64,000 nt of DNA from Acinetobacter marinus (GTDB lineage Bacteria > Pseudomonadota > Gammaproteobacteria > Pseudomonadales > Moraxellaceae), in NCBI RefSeq assembly GCF_900096915.1, contig NZ_FMYK01000002.1, forward strand, positions 186,001 to 250,000. Direction: 5' to 3'. Positions 25,903-35,079 of the stretch are shown one piece after another; the first letter of the stretch is position 1; the number at the start of each line of letters is the position of its first letter. The position numbers and the translations under genes are program-made. A model generated the notes under the pieces. That model made no database searches, was not told the origin of the DNA, and worked only from the letters and a program-made list of their open reading frames with translations.

Positions 25903-27471
25903 TTAACGGATACAGTTGCGTCCATCGGCTTTGGCTTGGTATAGGCGTTGGTCTGCCAGTTCAAATACACCATCAATATCCTCGGACTGTGATGGCCAAT
26001 GGGCGATGCCGATCGACACAGTGACTTTACCCATGACATCAAGTTCTTCTTGTGCACGCTTTTTGAGAATGCGCTGTGCTACTTTTTGTGCAAGTCGATA
26101 AGGCGCATTCGGAAGTAACACGATAAATTCCTCCCCACCGATGCGACAACAGAGGTCTTGATCACGGCACTGGGTTTGAATTTGTTCAGCAACCAATTGC
26201 AAGATACGATCGCCTTCTGCATGCCCATGTTCATCATTAATTTTTTTAAAATGATCAATATCAATGGCTAAGATCGAAAACGGCGTACGGTTGTTTTGAA
26301 AGCGTTGCACAAAGGTCTGCATACCACGGCGATTATAAAACCCTGTTAATGGGTCGGTTTTGACGATGGTATTCAGCTCTTCTACGGTTTGTTGAAAATG
26401 CTCTGCGCTAGCGAGTAGTGCGCGTTTGAACTGCGCCACCTCAAAATACCATGGCTGAATTTGTGCGATATTATGCTTTGCTTCGGCTTGGTTGAGCTGA
26501 CTCGCAGAGTCGGCAAGTTCCGACAAGGGCTGGGCGATCAAATAAGAAAAACGCCAAATAATAAAGAAAATCAGTAAATAAAAAAATAACATGCCGAGAA
26601 TGACTTTCGTCAGCAGATTGGAGGCTTGATCAAGCAGTTGTTTGGTCGGTTGCTGTGACACTACCGTCCAGTTAGGTGATTTAATCCGTGCAAAGCCTGC
26701 AATATTGTCTACACCTTGGCTATTGATGAGGCGTAGATGACCTGCTTTTTTAGTCAGCATTGTCTCTAGTCCAGTATTGCCTTGGGCGGAGTCGCCGATG
26801 CGATTCGGATCAGGGTGGAAAATAATGCGCCCAGTTTCATCCAGTACATAGATATAGTTATTTTGAAAACCATACTGGCTGGTGAGCAATTGATTGATAA
26901 AGTTCGGTTGCTTTAAATAAATATTACCACCGATAAAGCCAATATAAGTACCATTTTGGTCAAATACAGGCTCTGAAATAAAGATCACAAAATTATTCAG
27001 ATTCGAGGTATACGGCGGGGTGATCAACGAATCACGCTTTTGTATTGAAAGCTGTGTGCCAAGCGTAGTGAGTTTTTGTCCTTTTTTTAGGGGCAGTGAG
27101 ATCGGCGCAAAACTTTGTAAATAACCTTGCGCATCACTATAGCCAACACTATCAAAGTATGGCGATTGCTTGAGTATGCGGGTTAATTCTTGCTGAATCT
27201 TAACATCATCGTGATCCGCTTGACCGAGCACCATCGCACTATATTTGAGTTCGAGCTGGATATTGTAGAAATGCAGTTCTGTGCTATTGGCGATTTTATG
27301 TGCATATTCTTCATGTACTGCCAGCGCACTGCCAATTAACTGATTGCGCTGAATGAAGTAATTGACGATTAATGAAATCACAAATAATGTGGCGATGCTA
27401 AAAATCACTAAAGAAAGAATTAACTTCTTTAGATTCAATTTGGTGATGCGCGACATGTACTGCGAGAACAT
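25903..27471 (-). CDS. Membrane sensor diguanylate cyclase (Cache-GGDEF)
   Basis: Protein of 522 residues making c-di-GMP. Membrane segments at about 18-38 and 285-306 bracket a periplasmic dCache-like sensor region with the motif YIYVLDETGRIIFHPDP. A HAMP-like linker follows, then the GGDEF domain (~365-522). The active site is intact as CRIGGEEF. RDQD lies exactly five residues before it, matching the RxxD inhibitory site, so product inhibition is likely. DIDHFKKINDEHGHAEGD is typical. It is divergent from the histidine kinase across about 290 bases. The ligand is unknown. Confidence 0.93.
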   Translation of the reverse strand: MFSQYMSRITKLNLKKLILSLVIFSIATLFVISLIVNYFIQRNQLIGSALAVHEEYAHKIANSTELHFYNIQLELKYSAMVLGQADHDDVKIQQELTRILKQSPYFDSVGYSDAQGYLQSFAPISLPLKKGQKLTTLGTQLSIQKRDSLITPPYTSNLNNFVIFISEPVFDQNGTYIGFIGGNIYLKQPNFINQLLTSQYGFQNNYIYVLDETGRIIFHPDPNRIGDSAQGNTGLETMLTKKAGHLRLINSQGVDNIAGFARIKSPNWTVVSQQPTKQLLDQASNLLTKVILGMLFFYLLIFFIIWRFSYLIAQPLSELADSASQLNQAEAKHNIAQIQPWYFEVAQFKRALLASAEHFQQTVEELNTIVKTDPLTGFYNRRGMQTFVQRFQNNRTPFSILAIDIDHFKKINDEHGHAEGDRILQLVAEQIQTQCRDQDLCCRIGGEEFIVLLPNAPYRLAQKVAQRILKKRAQEELDVMGKVTVSIGIAHWPSQSEDIDGVFELADQRLYQAKADGRNCIR

Positions 27472-27764
27472 AAGCGTTAAGGGGTAAAAAATCGGGTAAC
27501 TTTTGCATCATACGCAATTTCAAATGAAATGCCTAAACAATTTAAAAAGAGATTTGACCGTTTATCGAATTACAAACCGTTTACATTCAAAAATGTGACA
27601 CTTATCGTAAAATGGTAAAAAGCTGTCAGGTTTTGACCAAAATGGCTTGCTTCTTTTCAGTATGCTGTTAAATTGTTAAAATGCGTAAACGGCTTGATGC
27701 TTTTTTTCATGAATCAACTTGTAGATCTTCACAGCATGATCGCTGATGAATAAAAGGTATTGCT
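27472..27764. other. Divergent intergenic region between the GGDEF and kinase genes
   Basis: AT-rich region of 293 bases with no coding potential. It must hold the promoters of both divergent genes, but no clear pair of boxes could be assigned. AAAGG precedes the kinase start. Confidence 0.4.
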
Positions 27765-28991
27765 ATGCAAAGTGTTGCATCCATTTCGACTTTGAGCTCG
27801 ACTCCCGAACCTGTCAATATTCAGGATGAGTTGGTTGAGATTGTGCGCACGCATATTGATGCAACAGTGAATTTACTGTGTCAGATGAGTCGCTATCCAC
27901 ATGCGATTTATTACTATCACTATAAAAATATGTCGATGGCACGCTCAACTTCATCCAAAATCCCTGAAAATGTCATTCAATCGATCTGCGAGCAAGTCAG
28001 ACACTGTGCCAAGGGTGAACAGCTTGACAGTGAAAGTGCAACGTTTGAAGCAGTACAGCGTTCTTTTGAAGTGTCACATGACTTTGTTCCAGCCTCGCTA
28101 TATGTGGTAGGCAATGCTTTAATCTCAACGCAATCGACCTTAACGATTATACTCTGCGCTGAACAGACCCAGTTGATTCCACTCTCTAGCAAAAATCTGA
28201 TGCTGGACTATATCCATCAACGTGATTCATCCTTGCAAATGATCATTGATAGTAAAACCGCCTACCAACAGTTGGCTGATTTACAGGATATTAATGCCAG
28301 TCGAAGCAAATATTTTTCGATTATTGCCCATGATTTGCGAGCGCCTTTTCATGGCATTTTGGGCTGTGCAGATATTTTGTTGCATGAACGGGATACCTTG
28401 GATCAAGATGCCGAGTCACGCTTGATTGAATATATCCACGATACTTCACAGTCTACCTATGGACTGCTGGAAAACTTATTAAATTGGTCGATGGCAGAAG
28501 GTGGTCGTTTCCATTTTAAACCAGAGCCGTTTAATGTCAGCGATGTGGTGCAGTCAGTATTTGGTTTGCTCAGCTCGCTCGCCTTTAAAAAAAATATCAA
28601 ACTGAAATGTGATGTATCGGGACAATTGTATGCCTTTGCTGATGTGCGCATGATGACCTCAGTCATTCAAAATTTGACCTCAAATGCATTAAAGTTCACC
28701 GAATCAGATGCAGGAAAGCATATTTTTATTCGTGCCCAGCAACAGTCTGATTGGATTGAAATCTCGATAGAAGATCAAGGTGTCGGCATGACGGCGACGC
28801 AAAGTAAAAATTTATTTGCGCAAGATACCATTCCAAGTACTCAAGGCACGTCAGGTGAAAAGGGCACAGGGCTGGGTTTGGTGCTGTGTAAGCGTTTCGT
28901 AGAAAATAATGGTGGCACCATCACGGTCGAATCTGCGGAAAATCAAGGCACACGATTTATTGTGCGTATTCCTGTCGCTGTTGCGTCCTAA
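27765..28991 (+). CDS. Soluble hybrid-free histidine kinase (orphan)
   Basis: Protein of 408 residues without membrane segments. The N-terminal ~170 residues are an unassigned sensor region. A HisKA domain carries the phospho-acceptor box YFSIIAHDLRAPFHGILG (His at about 189). A HATPase domain follows, with the N box NLTSNALKFTES, the G1 box EDQGVGMT and the G2 box GEKGTGLGLVLCKRF. No response regulator lies next to it, so the partner is unknown. Its closeness to a diguanylate cyclase suggests, without proof, a shared signalling theme. Confidence 0.9.
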   Translation: MQSVASISTLSSTPEPVNIQDELVEIVRTHIDATVNLLCQMSRYPHAIYYYHYKNMSMARSTSSKIPENVIQSICEQVRHCAKGEQLDSESATFEAVQRSFEVSHDFVPASLYVVGNALISTQSTLTIILCAEQTQLIPLSSKNLMLDYIHQRDSSLQMIIDSKTAYQQLADLQDINASRSKYFSIIAHDLRAPFHGILGCADILLHERDTLDQDAESRLIEYIHDTSQSTYGLLENLLNWSMAEGGRFHFKPEPFNVSDVVQSVFGLLSSLAFKKNIKLKCDVSGQLYAFADVRMMTSVIQNLTSNALKFTESDAGKHIFIRAQQQSDWIEISIEDQGVGMTATQSKNLFAQDTIPSTQGTSGEKGTGLGLVLCKRFVENNGGTITVESAENQGTRFIVRIPVAVAS

Positions 28992-29011
28992 ATCCTGATT
29001 TGAGGCGCAGG

Positions 29012-29033
29012 GCGCTTTTGAAAAAGCGCTTTG
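29012..29033 (+). terminator. Possible terminator after the histidine kinase
   Basis: Stem GCGCTTT with AAAGCGC around a four-base loop, followed by only a few T residues. Weak. Confidence 0.4.
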
Positions 29034-29120
29034 TGGTGCTTCGACCAAGTTCGCATTGCATGTGCGACCAATATCGGTGATGATCAGCTTTGATGCTTTA
29101 ACAAAGTCAGTGAATAGGTC

Positions 29121-31883
29121 ATGAGTAACATCGATCAACAACAACTAGAACGCACACAATTCAGTAGTCTTTACGCTAGCCAAGTGATGCAAAATTTAGA
29201 TGGCATTTGGCAACAAGATTATCATGTTGACCAATTTTTACAGCCACTATCACGTGCGCAAATCACCACATTTCTTGAAACCAATTTAAATTTTGATGCG
29301 GATGAAGCGACGTGGATGCGTCAAATCCGTCAAATTCGTGCACGTCTGATGTTGCGCTGGATTTGGCAAGATTGTAATGATTTGACCGATGTGCGCACCT
29401 TGACTCGTGAACTTTCTGATTTTGCCGATCTAGCCGTAATTGTCGCAAAAGACTTCGCTCGTCCTGCGCTGATCGCCAAGCATGGTGAACCGATCGGTGA
29501 GGATAATGCTGAAATACAGGATTTAATCGTGATCGCCATGGGCAAGCATGGTGCGCAAGAGTTGAATCTCTCCAGTGATATTGATCTGATTTTTGCCTTT
29601 GATGAAAATGGTGAAACCAATGGGCGAAAATGTGTGGATGTACAGCAGTTTTGCATCGCTTGGGGACAGAAGATTATTCAACTGCTCGAACAAGTCACCG
29701 CTGATGGTTTTGTGTTTCGAGTGGATATGCGTTTGCGTCCGTGGGGTGATGGCAGTGCGCTTGCGCTCAGCCATGCCGCACTGGAAAAATATCTGATTCA
29801 ACATGGGCGTGAGTGGGAGCGTTATGCGTGGATCAAAGCACGTGCGATCACGGGTGGTGAAAAAGCGGAAAGCCTGATGTTGATGGCTCGACCTTTCGTG
29901 TTTCGTCGTTATGTCGATTACAGTGCATTCGCTGCCTTGCGTGAGATGAAAGCCATGATCGAAAAAGAGGTCATGCGGCGCAATATCGAAGAAGATGTCA
30001 AACTCGGTGCAGGCGGGATTCGAGAGATTGAGTTTATCGTGCAAGTCTTCCAGTTGATCTATGGCGGTTCACGCTTTGAGTTACAAGACCGACAGTGTTT
30101 GGTGGCACTGAAACATTTATTAGATGATAATTTTATTGATCAACAGGCGTTCGATGAACTCAAAGATGCATATCTGTTTCTACGTCGTGTCGAGCATGGC
30201 ATTCAAGCGCTTGAAGATAAGCAAACCCAAAGTCTGCCACAAGATGAGCAACTCCGAGCACGGTTAATGTTTGCCTTAAATTTTACAGATTGGGACAGCT
30301 TCCAAGCTGTGCTGAAGCAGAAGCGCAGTCGTGTCAGCTACTATTTCGATGCGCTGATTCAAGAGCGTATTAATGCGATAGATACGCCTACCGTTTCAGG
30401 GGAATTACAAGAGTTACAACCTTATCTTGACGAAAGCTCGTATCAGCGCATCGAAGCATTTTGGCAAAGTAATGCCGTACAACGTCTGCCAAGTACCGCA
30501 TTGAAACGCTTAAAAGATTTTTGGCCGTATCTGGTGCAAGCGGTGATTGATGCCGAGCACACGCAGACCGCATTGATGCGCCTGTTGCCGTTGATTGAAT
30601 CGATTCTACGGCGTAGTGTCTATATTGTGATGTTGATGGAAAATCGGGGTGCATTACAACGTCTAGTCAAAATGGCGAGTGTCAGCCCGTGGATCTGTGA
30701 AGAACTGAGTCGTTATCCAGTGTTGCTCGATGAATTTCTGTCGATGGATTTTGAGCTACCACAGCGCCAAGATTTGGAAAATGCCTTACGCCAGCAACTA
30801 TTACGCATTGAACTTGATCAAGTGGAAGACTTGATGCGGGTGTTACGATTATTTAAAAAATCCAATGTGCTTTCAGTGGCAGCCAGTGATGTGTTGGCAG
30901 AAAGTCCATTAATGCGAGTATCCGATGTGCTCACGGAGATTGCAGAAGTGACTGTCAATGCGGCATTGCAACTGGCTTATCAGATGGTGGCGAAGCGTCA
31001 TGGCTATCCACTAGATGTCAATGATCAGCGCTGTGGTTTAGATCACCTTGGTTTTTCGGTGATTGGCTACGGCAAGCTTGGCGGGATTGAGCTGGGTTAT
31101 GGTTCGGATTTGGACTTGGTGTTTGTACATCATTATCAAGAGCAAACGGAAACTGATGGCACGAAACCCATTTCAGGGCTTGAGTTCGCCATGCGAGTGG
31201 CGCAGAAATTCCTGTCTTTAATGACCACGCAAACGCTCGATGGTCGAGTTTATGAAGTGGATAGTCGCTTGCGTCCAAATGGTGATGCGGGATTATTAGT
31301 GACTAGCCTGAAAGCCTTTGAGCATTATCAAAAGCACAGTGCATGGCTTTGGGAACATCAAGCCTTGGTGCGTGCTCGAACTATTGCAGGTGATGATGAT
31401 TTAAATCAACGGATCGAAGCAATCCGTAAAGAAGTCCTCACCACACCACGTGAAGAGTCACATGTTCGTGAAGAAGTGATCAAAATGCGCCAGAAGATGA
31501 AAGATCATCTCGGCTCAAGTAAAGATCAGCAAAAAGATGGCATTTTTCACTTAAAACAGGATGCGGGTGGTATCGTTGACATTGAATTTATGGCACAGTA
31601 TGCAGTGCTCGCGTGGAGTGGGTCGAATCCAGATCTCGCCCACTACTCAGATAATGTGCGCATTCTACAAGATGCCGCCAAAGCAGGGTGTATTTCCAGT
31701 GTCGATGCCGAAACATTGACACAAGCCTATCTTCGTCAACGAATGATGAGCCACCGTCTTGCGCTTGCAAACCAATCTTTGCAAGTCGATGCGACAGCGT
31801 GGCGTGATATCCGAATCGGCGTTTGCAAGTTATGGCAAAGATTAATTGATCCGAATACCGTTGTGGATTTGGACGCTATGTAA
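29121..31883 (+). CDS. glnE: Bifunctional glutamine synthetase adenylyltransferase/deadenylase
   Basis: Cytoplasmic enzyme of 920 residues that adds and removes AMP on glutamine synthetase in response to PII state. Two nucleotidyltransferase domains are visible. The deadenylylase half has LSSDIDLIFAF (~150) and RVDMRLRPWGDGS. The adenylyltransferase half has GYGSDLDLVF (~657) and EVDSRLRPNGDAG. The order and size match GlnE. AGG precedes the ATG at 29121. ilvE follows 73 bases later in the same direction, the arrangement seen in Acinetobacter. Confidence 0.96.
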   Translation: MSNIDQQQLERTQFSSLYASQVMQNLDGIWQQDYHVDQFLQPLSRAQITTFLETNLNFDADEATWMRQIRQIRARLMLRWIWQDCNDLTDVRTLTRELSDFADLAVIVAKDFARPALIAKHGEPIGEDNAEIQDLIVIAMGKHGAQELNLSSDIDLIFAFDENGETNGRKCVDVQQFCIAWGQKIIQLLEQVTADGFVFRVDMRLRPWGDGSALALSHAALEKYLIQHGREWERYAWIKARAITGGEKAESLMLMARPFVFRRYVDYSAFAALREMKAMIEKEVMRRNIEEDVKLGAGGIREIEFIVQVFQLIYGGSRFELQDRQCLVALKHLLDDNFIDQQAFDELKDAYLFLRRVEHGIQALEDKQTQSLPQDEQLRARLMFALNFTDWDSFQAVLKQKRSRVSYYFDALIQERINAIDTPTVSGELQELQPYLDESSYQRIEAFWQSNAVQRLPSTALKRLKDFWPYLVQAVIDAEHTQTALMRLLPLIESILRRSVYIVMLMENRGALQRLVKMASVSPWICEELSRYPVLLDEFLSMDFELPQRQDLENALRQQLLRIELDQVEDLMRVLRLFKKSNVLSVAASDVLAESPLMRVSDVLTEIAEVTVNAALQLAYQMVAKRHGYPLDVNDQRCGLDHLGFSVIGYGKLGGIELGYGSDLDLVFVHHYQEQTETDGTKPISGLEFAMRVAQKFLSLMTTQTLDGRVYEVDSRLRPNGDAGLLVTSLKAFEHYQKHSAWLWEHQALVRARTIAGDDDLNQRIEAIRKEVLTTPREESHVREEVIKMRQKMKDHLGSSKDQQKDGIFHLKQDAGGIVDIEFMAQYAVLAWSGSNPDLAHYSDNVRILQDAAKAGCISSVDAETLTQAYLRQRMMSHRLALANQSLQVDATAWRDIRIGVCKLWQRLIDPNTVVDLDAM

Positions 31884-31956
31884 TTTGACATCGCATTTCG
31901 ATGACAGAACATCAAAAGCGATGTCGTAAAGATGAATGATATTTGGAGTGTGCGCC

Positions 31957-32883
31957 ATGAATTTGGCTGATCGTGATGGTTTTATTTGGCAAGATGGACA
32001 ATTGGTTGATTGGCGTGAGGCAAAAACCCACGTCTTAACCCATACGTTGCACTACAGCATGGGTGTGTTTGAGGGTGTCCGTGCCTATGAAACGCCAAAT
32101 GGCACAGCGATTTTTCGTTTAAAAGAACACACCAAGCGTTTGCTGAATTCGGCAAAAATTTATCAAATGAAAGTGCCATATGATCAAGCGACTTTAGAGC
32201 AAGCGCAGATCGATGTGGTACGTGAAAATAAACTCAGCTCATGCTATTTGCGTCCAATCATTTTTATTGGATCAGAAAAACTTGGTATCGCTGCTACAGA
32301 TAATACCATTCATGCCGTGGTTGCTGCGTGGAGCTGGGGTGCATATCTCGGTGAAGAGGCGATGGCAAAAGGTATTCGTGTCAAAACCTCATCGTTTACC
32401 CACCATCATCCAAACGTGACCATGTGTAAAGCCAAAGCCTCAGGTAACTACACCCTGTCGATTCTTGCGCATCAGGAAGTGGCACATTCTGGTTATGATG
32501 AAGCGATGTTGCTTGATCCGCAGGGCTATGTGTGTCAGGGTTCTGGTGAGAATGTTTTCTTGATCAAAGATGGTGTGTTACATACGCCTGACATCGCTGG
32601 TGGTGCGTTGGATGGGATTACCCGTCAGACCATTATCACCATTGCCAAAGATTTGGGCTATGACGTGGTTGAGCGTCGTATTACCCGTGATGAATTCTAT
32701 ATTGCCGATGAAGCGTTCTTTACAGGGACTGCCGCAGAAGTGACGCCAATCCGTGAATATGATGATCGTCAAATCGGTGAAGGCGTACGTGGCCCAATCA
32801 CCACAGAAATCCAAAAGACTTATTTTGACGCCGTCCAAGGTCGCAGTGAAAAATATGCACATTGGCTAACTTATGTAAAATAA
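31957..32883 (+). CDS. ilvE: Branched-chain amino acid aminotransferase
   Basis: PLP-dependent class IV aminotransferase (308 residues) for the last step of Val, Leu and Ile synthesis. The fold-type IV features include HYSMGVFEGVRAYE near the N-terminus and the PLP lysine in MCKAKASGNYTLSILA. The frame is open seven codons upstream, but the ATG at 31957 is chosen because GGAG lies eight bases before it. It follows glnE and ends in a strong terminator. In Acinetobacter, ilvE marks the border of the LOS outer-core locus, consistent with the sugar genes that follow. Confidence 0.95.
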   Translation: MNLADRDGFIWQDGQLVDWREAKTHVLTHTLHYSMGVFEGVRAYETPNGTAIFRLKEHTKRLLNSAKIYQMKVPYDQATLEQAQIDVVRENKLSSCYLRPIIFIGSEKLGIAATDNTIHAVVAAWSWGAYLGEEAMAKGIRVKTSSFTHHHPNVTMCKAKASGNYTLSILAHQEVAHSGYDEAMLLDPQGYVCQGSGENVFLIKDGVLHTPDIAGGALDGITRQTIITIAKDLGYDVVERRITRDEFYIADEAFFTGTAAEVTPIREYDDRQIGEGVRGPITTEIQKTYFDAVQGRSEKYAHWLTYVK

Positions 32884-32913
32884 GCACCACGCATCAAAAT
32901 ATAAAAATCAGAT

Positions 32914-32944
32914 AAAAAAATCAGGCAAAACGCCTGATTTTTTT
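32914..32944. terminator. Terminator after ilvE
   Basis: Stem AATCAGGC with GCCTGATT flanked by A and T runs. It works in both directions for ilvE and the converging epimerase gene. Confidence 0.88.
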
Positions 32945-32962
32945 ATGAATATTCAAAGACAA

Positions 32963-33985
32963 TTAAACTTGATAATAGTCTCGATACCAATCCACAAATG
33001 CTTTAACACCATCATCCACCGTCGTTGCAGGGCGATAATCGATATACGCTGCTAAGGCATTACTATCGGCAAAGGTGTCAGGCACATCACCTGGTTGCAT
33101 CGGGAGCAGGTCGAGCTGTGCAGTTTTTCCAGTAGCCTTTTCGATGGCACGGATATATTCGATAAGCTGTACAGGATTGTTGTTGCCAATGTTAAAGATG
33201 CGAAATGGTGCATGACTTTTGGCTGGGCTCGGTTGTTCAGGTGACCATGATTCATCTGGCGTGGCAATCTTGTCACTGACTCGAATCACTCCTTCAACAA
33301 TATCATCGACAAAGGTGAAGTCACGGGTGTGATTGCCGTGATTAAACACAGGAATAGCTTTATCTTCAAGGATATTCTTGGTGAATTTGAACAGCGCCAT
33401 ATCTGGGCGTCCCCACGGACCATACACTGTAAAGAAGCGCAGTCCTGTGGTTGGTAGCTGGAACAAATGACTATAGCTATGCGCCATCAGCTCATTACTG
33501 CGTTTAGTCACCGCATACAGCTGAAGTGGATGGTCGACCGCATGTTCTTCACTAAACGGCATGACGGTATTTGCACCATAGATACTGCTTGAGCTGGCAT
33601 AGGTCAGATGCGGTGTTTGCGCATGACGACAGGCTTCTAAAATATTAGTAAATGCCAGTACATTACTTTCGATATAGCTATAGGGATTTTCTAAAGAGTA
33701 ACGTACGCCAGCTTGTGCAGCGAGATGGATAACACGATCAAAAGTGTGGATTTTAAAGCAATGCTCCACAGCACTGCGATCAGCAAGATTGGCTTGGATA
33801 AATTCAAAGCTACCTGTCGCTTGCGATGCGACTTTTTCTAATTGTTCAATCCGTGAAAACTTTAAACTGGGATCATAATAATCATTCATATTATCGAAGC
33901 CCACCACATCATCGCCACGTTCAATCAACTGTTTTGCCACAGCAAAACCGATAAAGCCCGCTGCGCCTGTTACTAGAATCTTCAA
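32963..33985 (-). CDS. NAD-dependent epimerase, probable UDP-glucuronate 4-epimerase
   Basis: Short-chain dehydrogenase/reductase of the extended type (340 residues). It has the NAD motif TGAAGFIG at the N-terminus, catalytic YAVTK (Tyr-x-x-x-Lys) and a preceding Ser-rich SSSSIYG. The segment HLAAQAGVRYSLENPYSYIESN is characteristic of CapI/WbnF-type UDP-glucuronate 4-epimerases that make UDP-galacturonate. It opens the surface-sugar region beside ilvE and reads toward it. A UDP-glucose/GlcNAc 4-epimerase is the main alternative. No UDP-glucose dehydrogenase is in the window to supply the substrate. Confidence 0.82.
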   Translation of the reverse strand: MKILVTGAAGFIGFAVAKQLIERGDDVVGFDNMNDYYDPSLKFSRIEQLEKVASQATGSFEFIQANLADRSAVEHCFKIHTFDRVIHLAAQAGVRYSLENPYSYIESNVLAFTNILEACRHAQTPHLTYASSSSIYGANTVMPFSEEHAVDHPLQLYAVTKRSNELMAHSYSHLFQLPTTGLRFFTVYGPWGRPDMALFKFTKNILEDKAIPVFNHGNHTRDFTFVDDIVEGVIRVSDKIATPDESWSPEQPSPAKSHAPFRIFNIGNNNPVQLIEYIRAIEKATGKTAQLDLLPMQPGDVPDTFADSNALAAYIDYRPATTVDDGVKAFVDWYRDYYQV

Positions 33986-34182
33986 GTGAAATTACTCCGA
34001 TGCATGTTTTGCATACCGATATGATGCGATCGCAAATTATTTGACCCAATGTCTACACTTCCCAACATAATCTATTTGTGAAGTGCGATACAATGAATTG
34101 CGTAAAAAAGTGATCTAGTTTAGAGGAATTGCACTCAGAATGATATATTGTCGCTATGAGTGGAAATTAAATATCGAGAACA

Positions 34183-35022
34183 ATGATGCCAAATGAAAAC
34201 TTACCCGATAATGATGCTCAAAATAGCGATACTCAGAATATCGATACACGGAATGCCGATGTAGCAACGGCGCAACATCCGTCCACTGCGTATACCAGTG
34301 AGGACAATATTATCCTCTGCATGAAGTGGGGCACCAAGTATGGCGCAGAATACGTCAATCGCCTGTATAACATGGTCAAACGCCATACCACACTCCCGTT
34401 CAAAATGGTCTGTCTGACCGATCGTACAGAGGGAATTGATCCGAATGTACAGTGCTTTCCGATTCCACCGCTAGATTTACCTGAAGGCAGTCCCGAGCGA
34501 GGCTGGAATAAGCTATCCACTTTTGAGCCTGACTTGTACGGATTAAAAGGTAATGCGCTATTTTTAGATTTGGACGTAGTCATTGTCGATAATATTGATG
34601 CGTTTTTCCAAGAGAAGGGCGAGTTTTTAATTATTCATGATTGGAAGCGTCCTTGGCGAGTCACGGGGAATAGTTCGGTATATCGCTTTAAGCTCGGTGC
34701 TTTTCCTGGAATTTTGCCGTATTTCCGTGAGCATTTCGATGAGATTCGAGAGAAGTTTCGCAACGAACAAGCCTATCTGTCATGGTTCGTGCACAAAGAA
34801 GGCAAGCTGAGTTATTGGAATGATGCATGGTGTAAAAGCTATAAATATCACTGTTTGCGCAAGATTCCTTTTGCTTATTTTCAGCCACCCGTCAAACCTG
34901 AAGGGGTGAAAATTATTATTTTCCACGGTGAGATTAATCCACCCGATGCGATTAATGGCGGTGGCGGTAAATGGTATCGCTATGTGTTGCCGTCAGATTG
35001 GATCAAAGAAGCCTGGCAATAA
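34183..35022 (+). CDS. Putative glycosyltransferase with DXD motif
   Basis: Protein of 279 residues. The first ~40 residues are Asn/Asp-rich and probably disordered. From about 41 a GT-A-like fold begins (NIILCMKWGTKYGAEYVNRLYNMVKRH), with a nucleotide-sugar/metal motif LFLDLDVVIVDNID at about 126-139 and a late HGEINPPDA that could supply another metal ligand. It resembles small LOS/capsule glycosyltransferases from Acinetobacter. Donor and acceptor are unknown. The start at 34183 is TTG-like or uncertain; an ATG at 34186 is equally possible. It begins a run of four same-strand sugar genes. Confidence 0.7.
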   Translation: MMPNENLPDNDAQNSDTQNIDTRNADVATAQHPSTAYTSEDNIILCMKWGTKYGAEYVNRLYNMVKRHTTLPFKMVCLTDRTEGIDPNVQCFPIPPLDLPEGSPERGWNKLSTFEPDLYGLKGNALFLDLDVVIVDNIDAFFQEKGEFLIIHDWKRPWRVTGNSSVYRFKLGAFPGILPYFREHFDEIREKFRNEQAYLSWFVHKEGKLSYWNDAWCKSYKYHCLRKIPFAYFQPPVKPEGVKIIIFHGEINPPDAINGGGGKWYRYVLPSDWIKEAWQ

Positions 35023-35079
35023 ATTTTATATATAAAATATCAAGCCAATTGAACAGTTAAGAGTGATGAAGATTAAAAA

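Noticed and set aside
29523..30044. A 173-codon minus-strand open frame within glnE
   Set aside because: Antisense to a conserved catalytic domain of glnE, with random-like composition.
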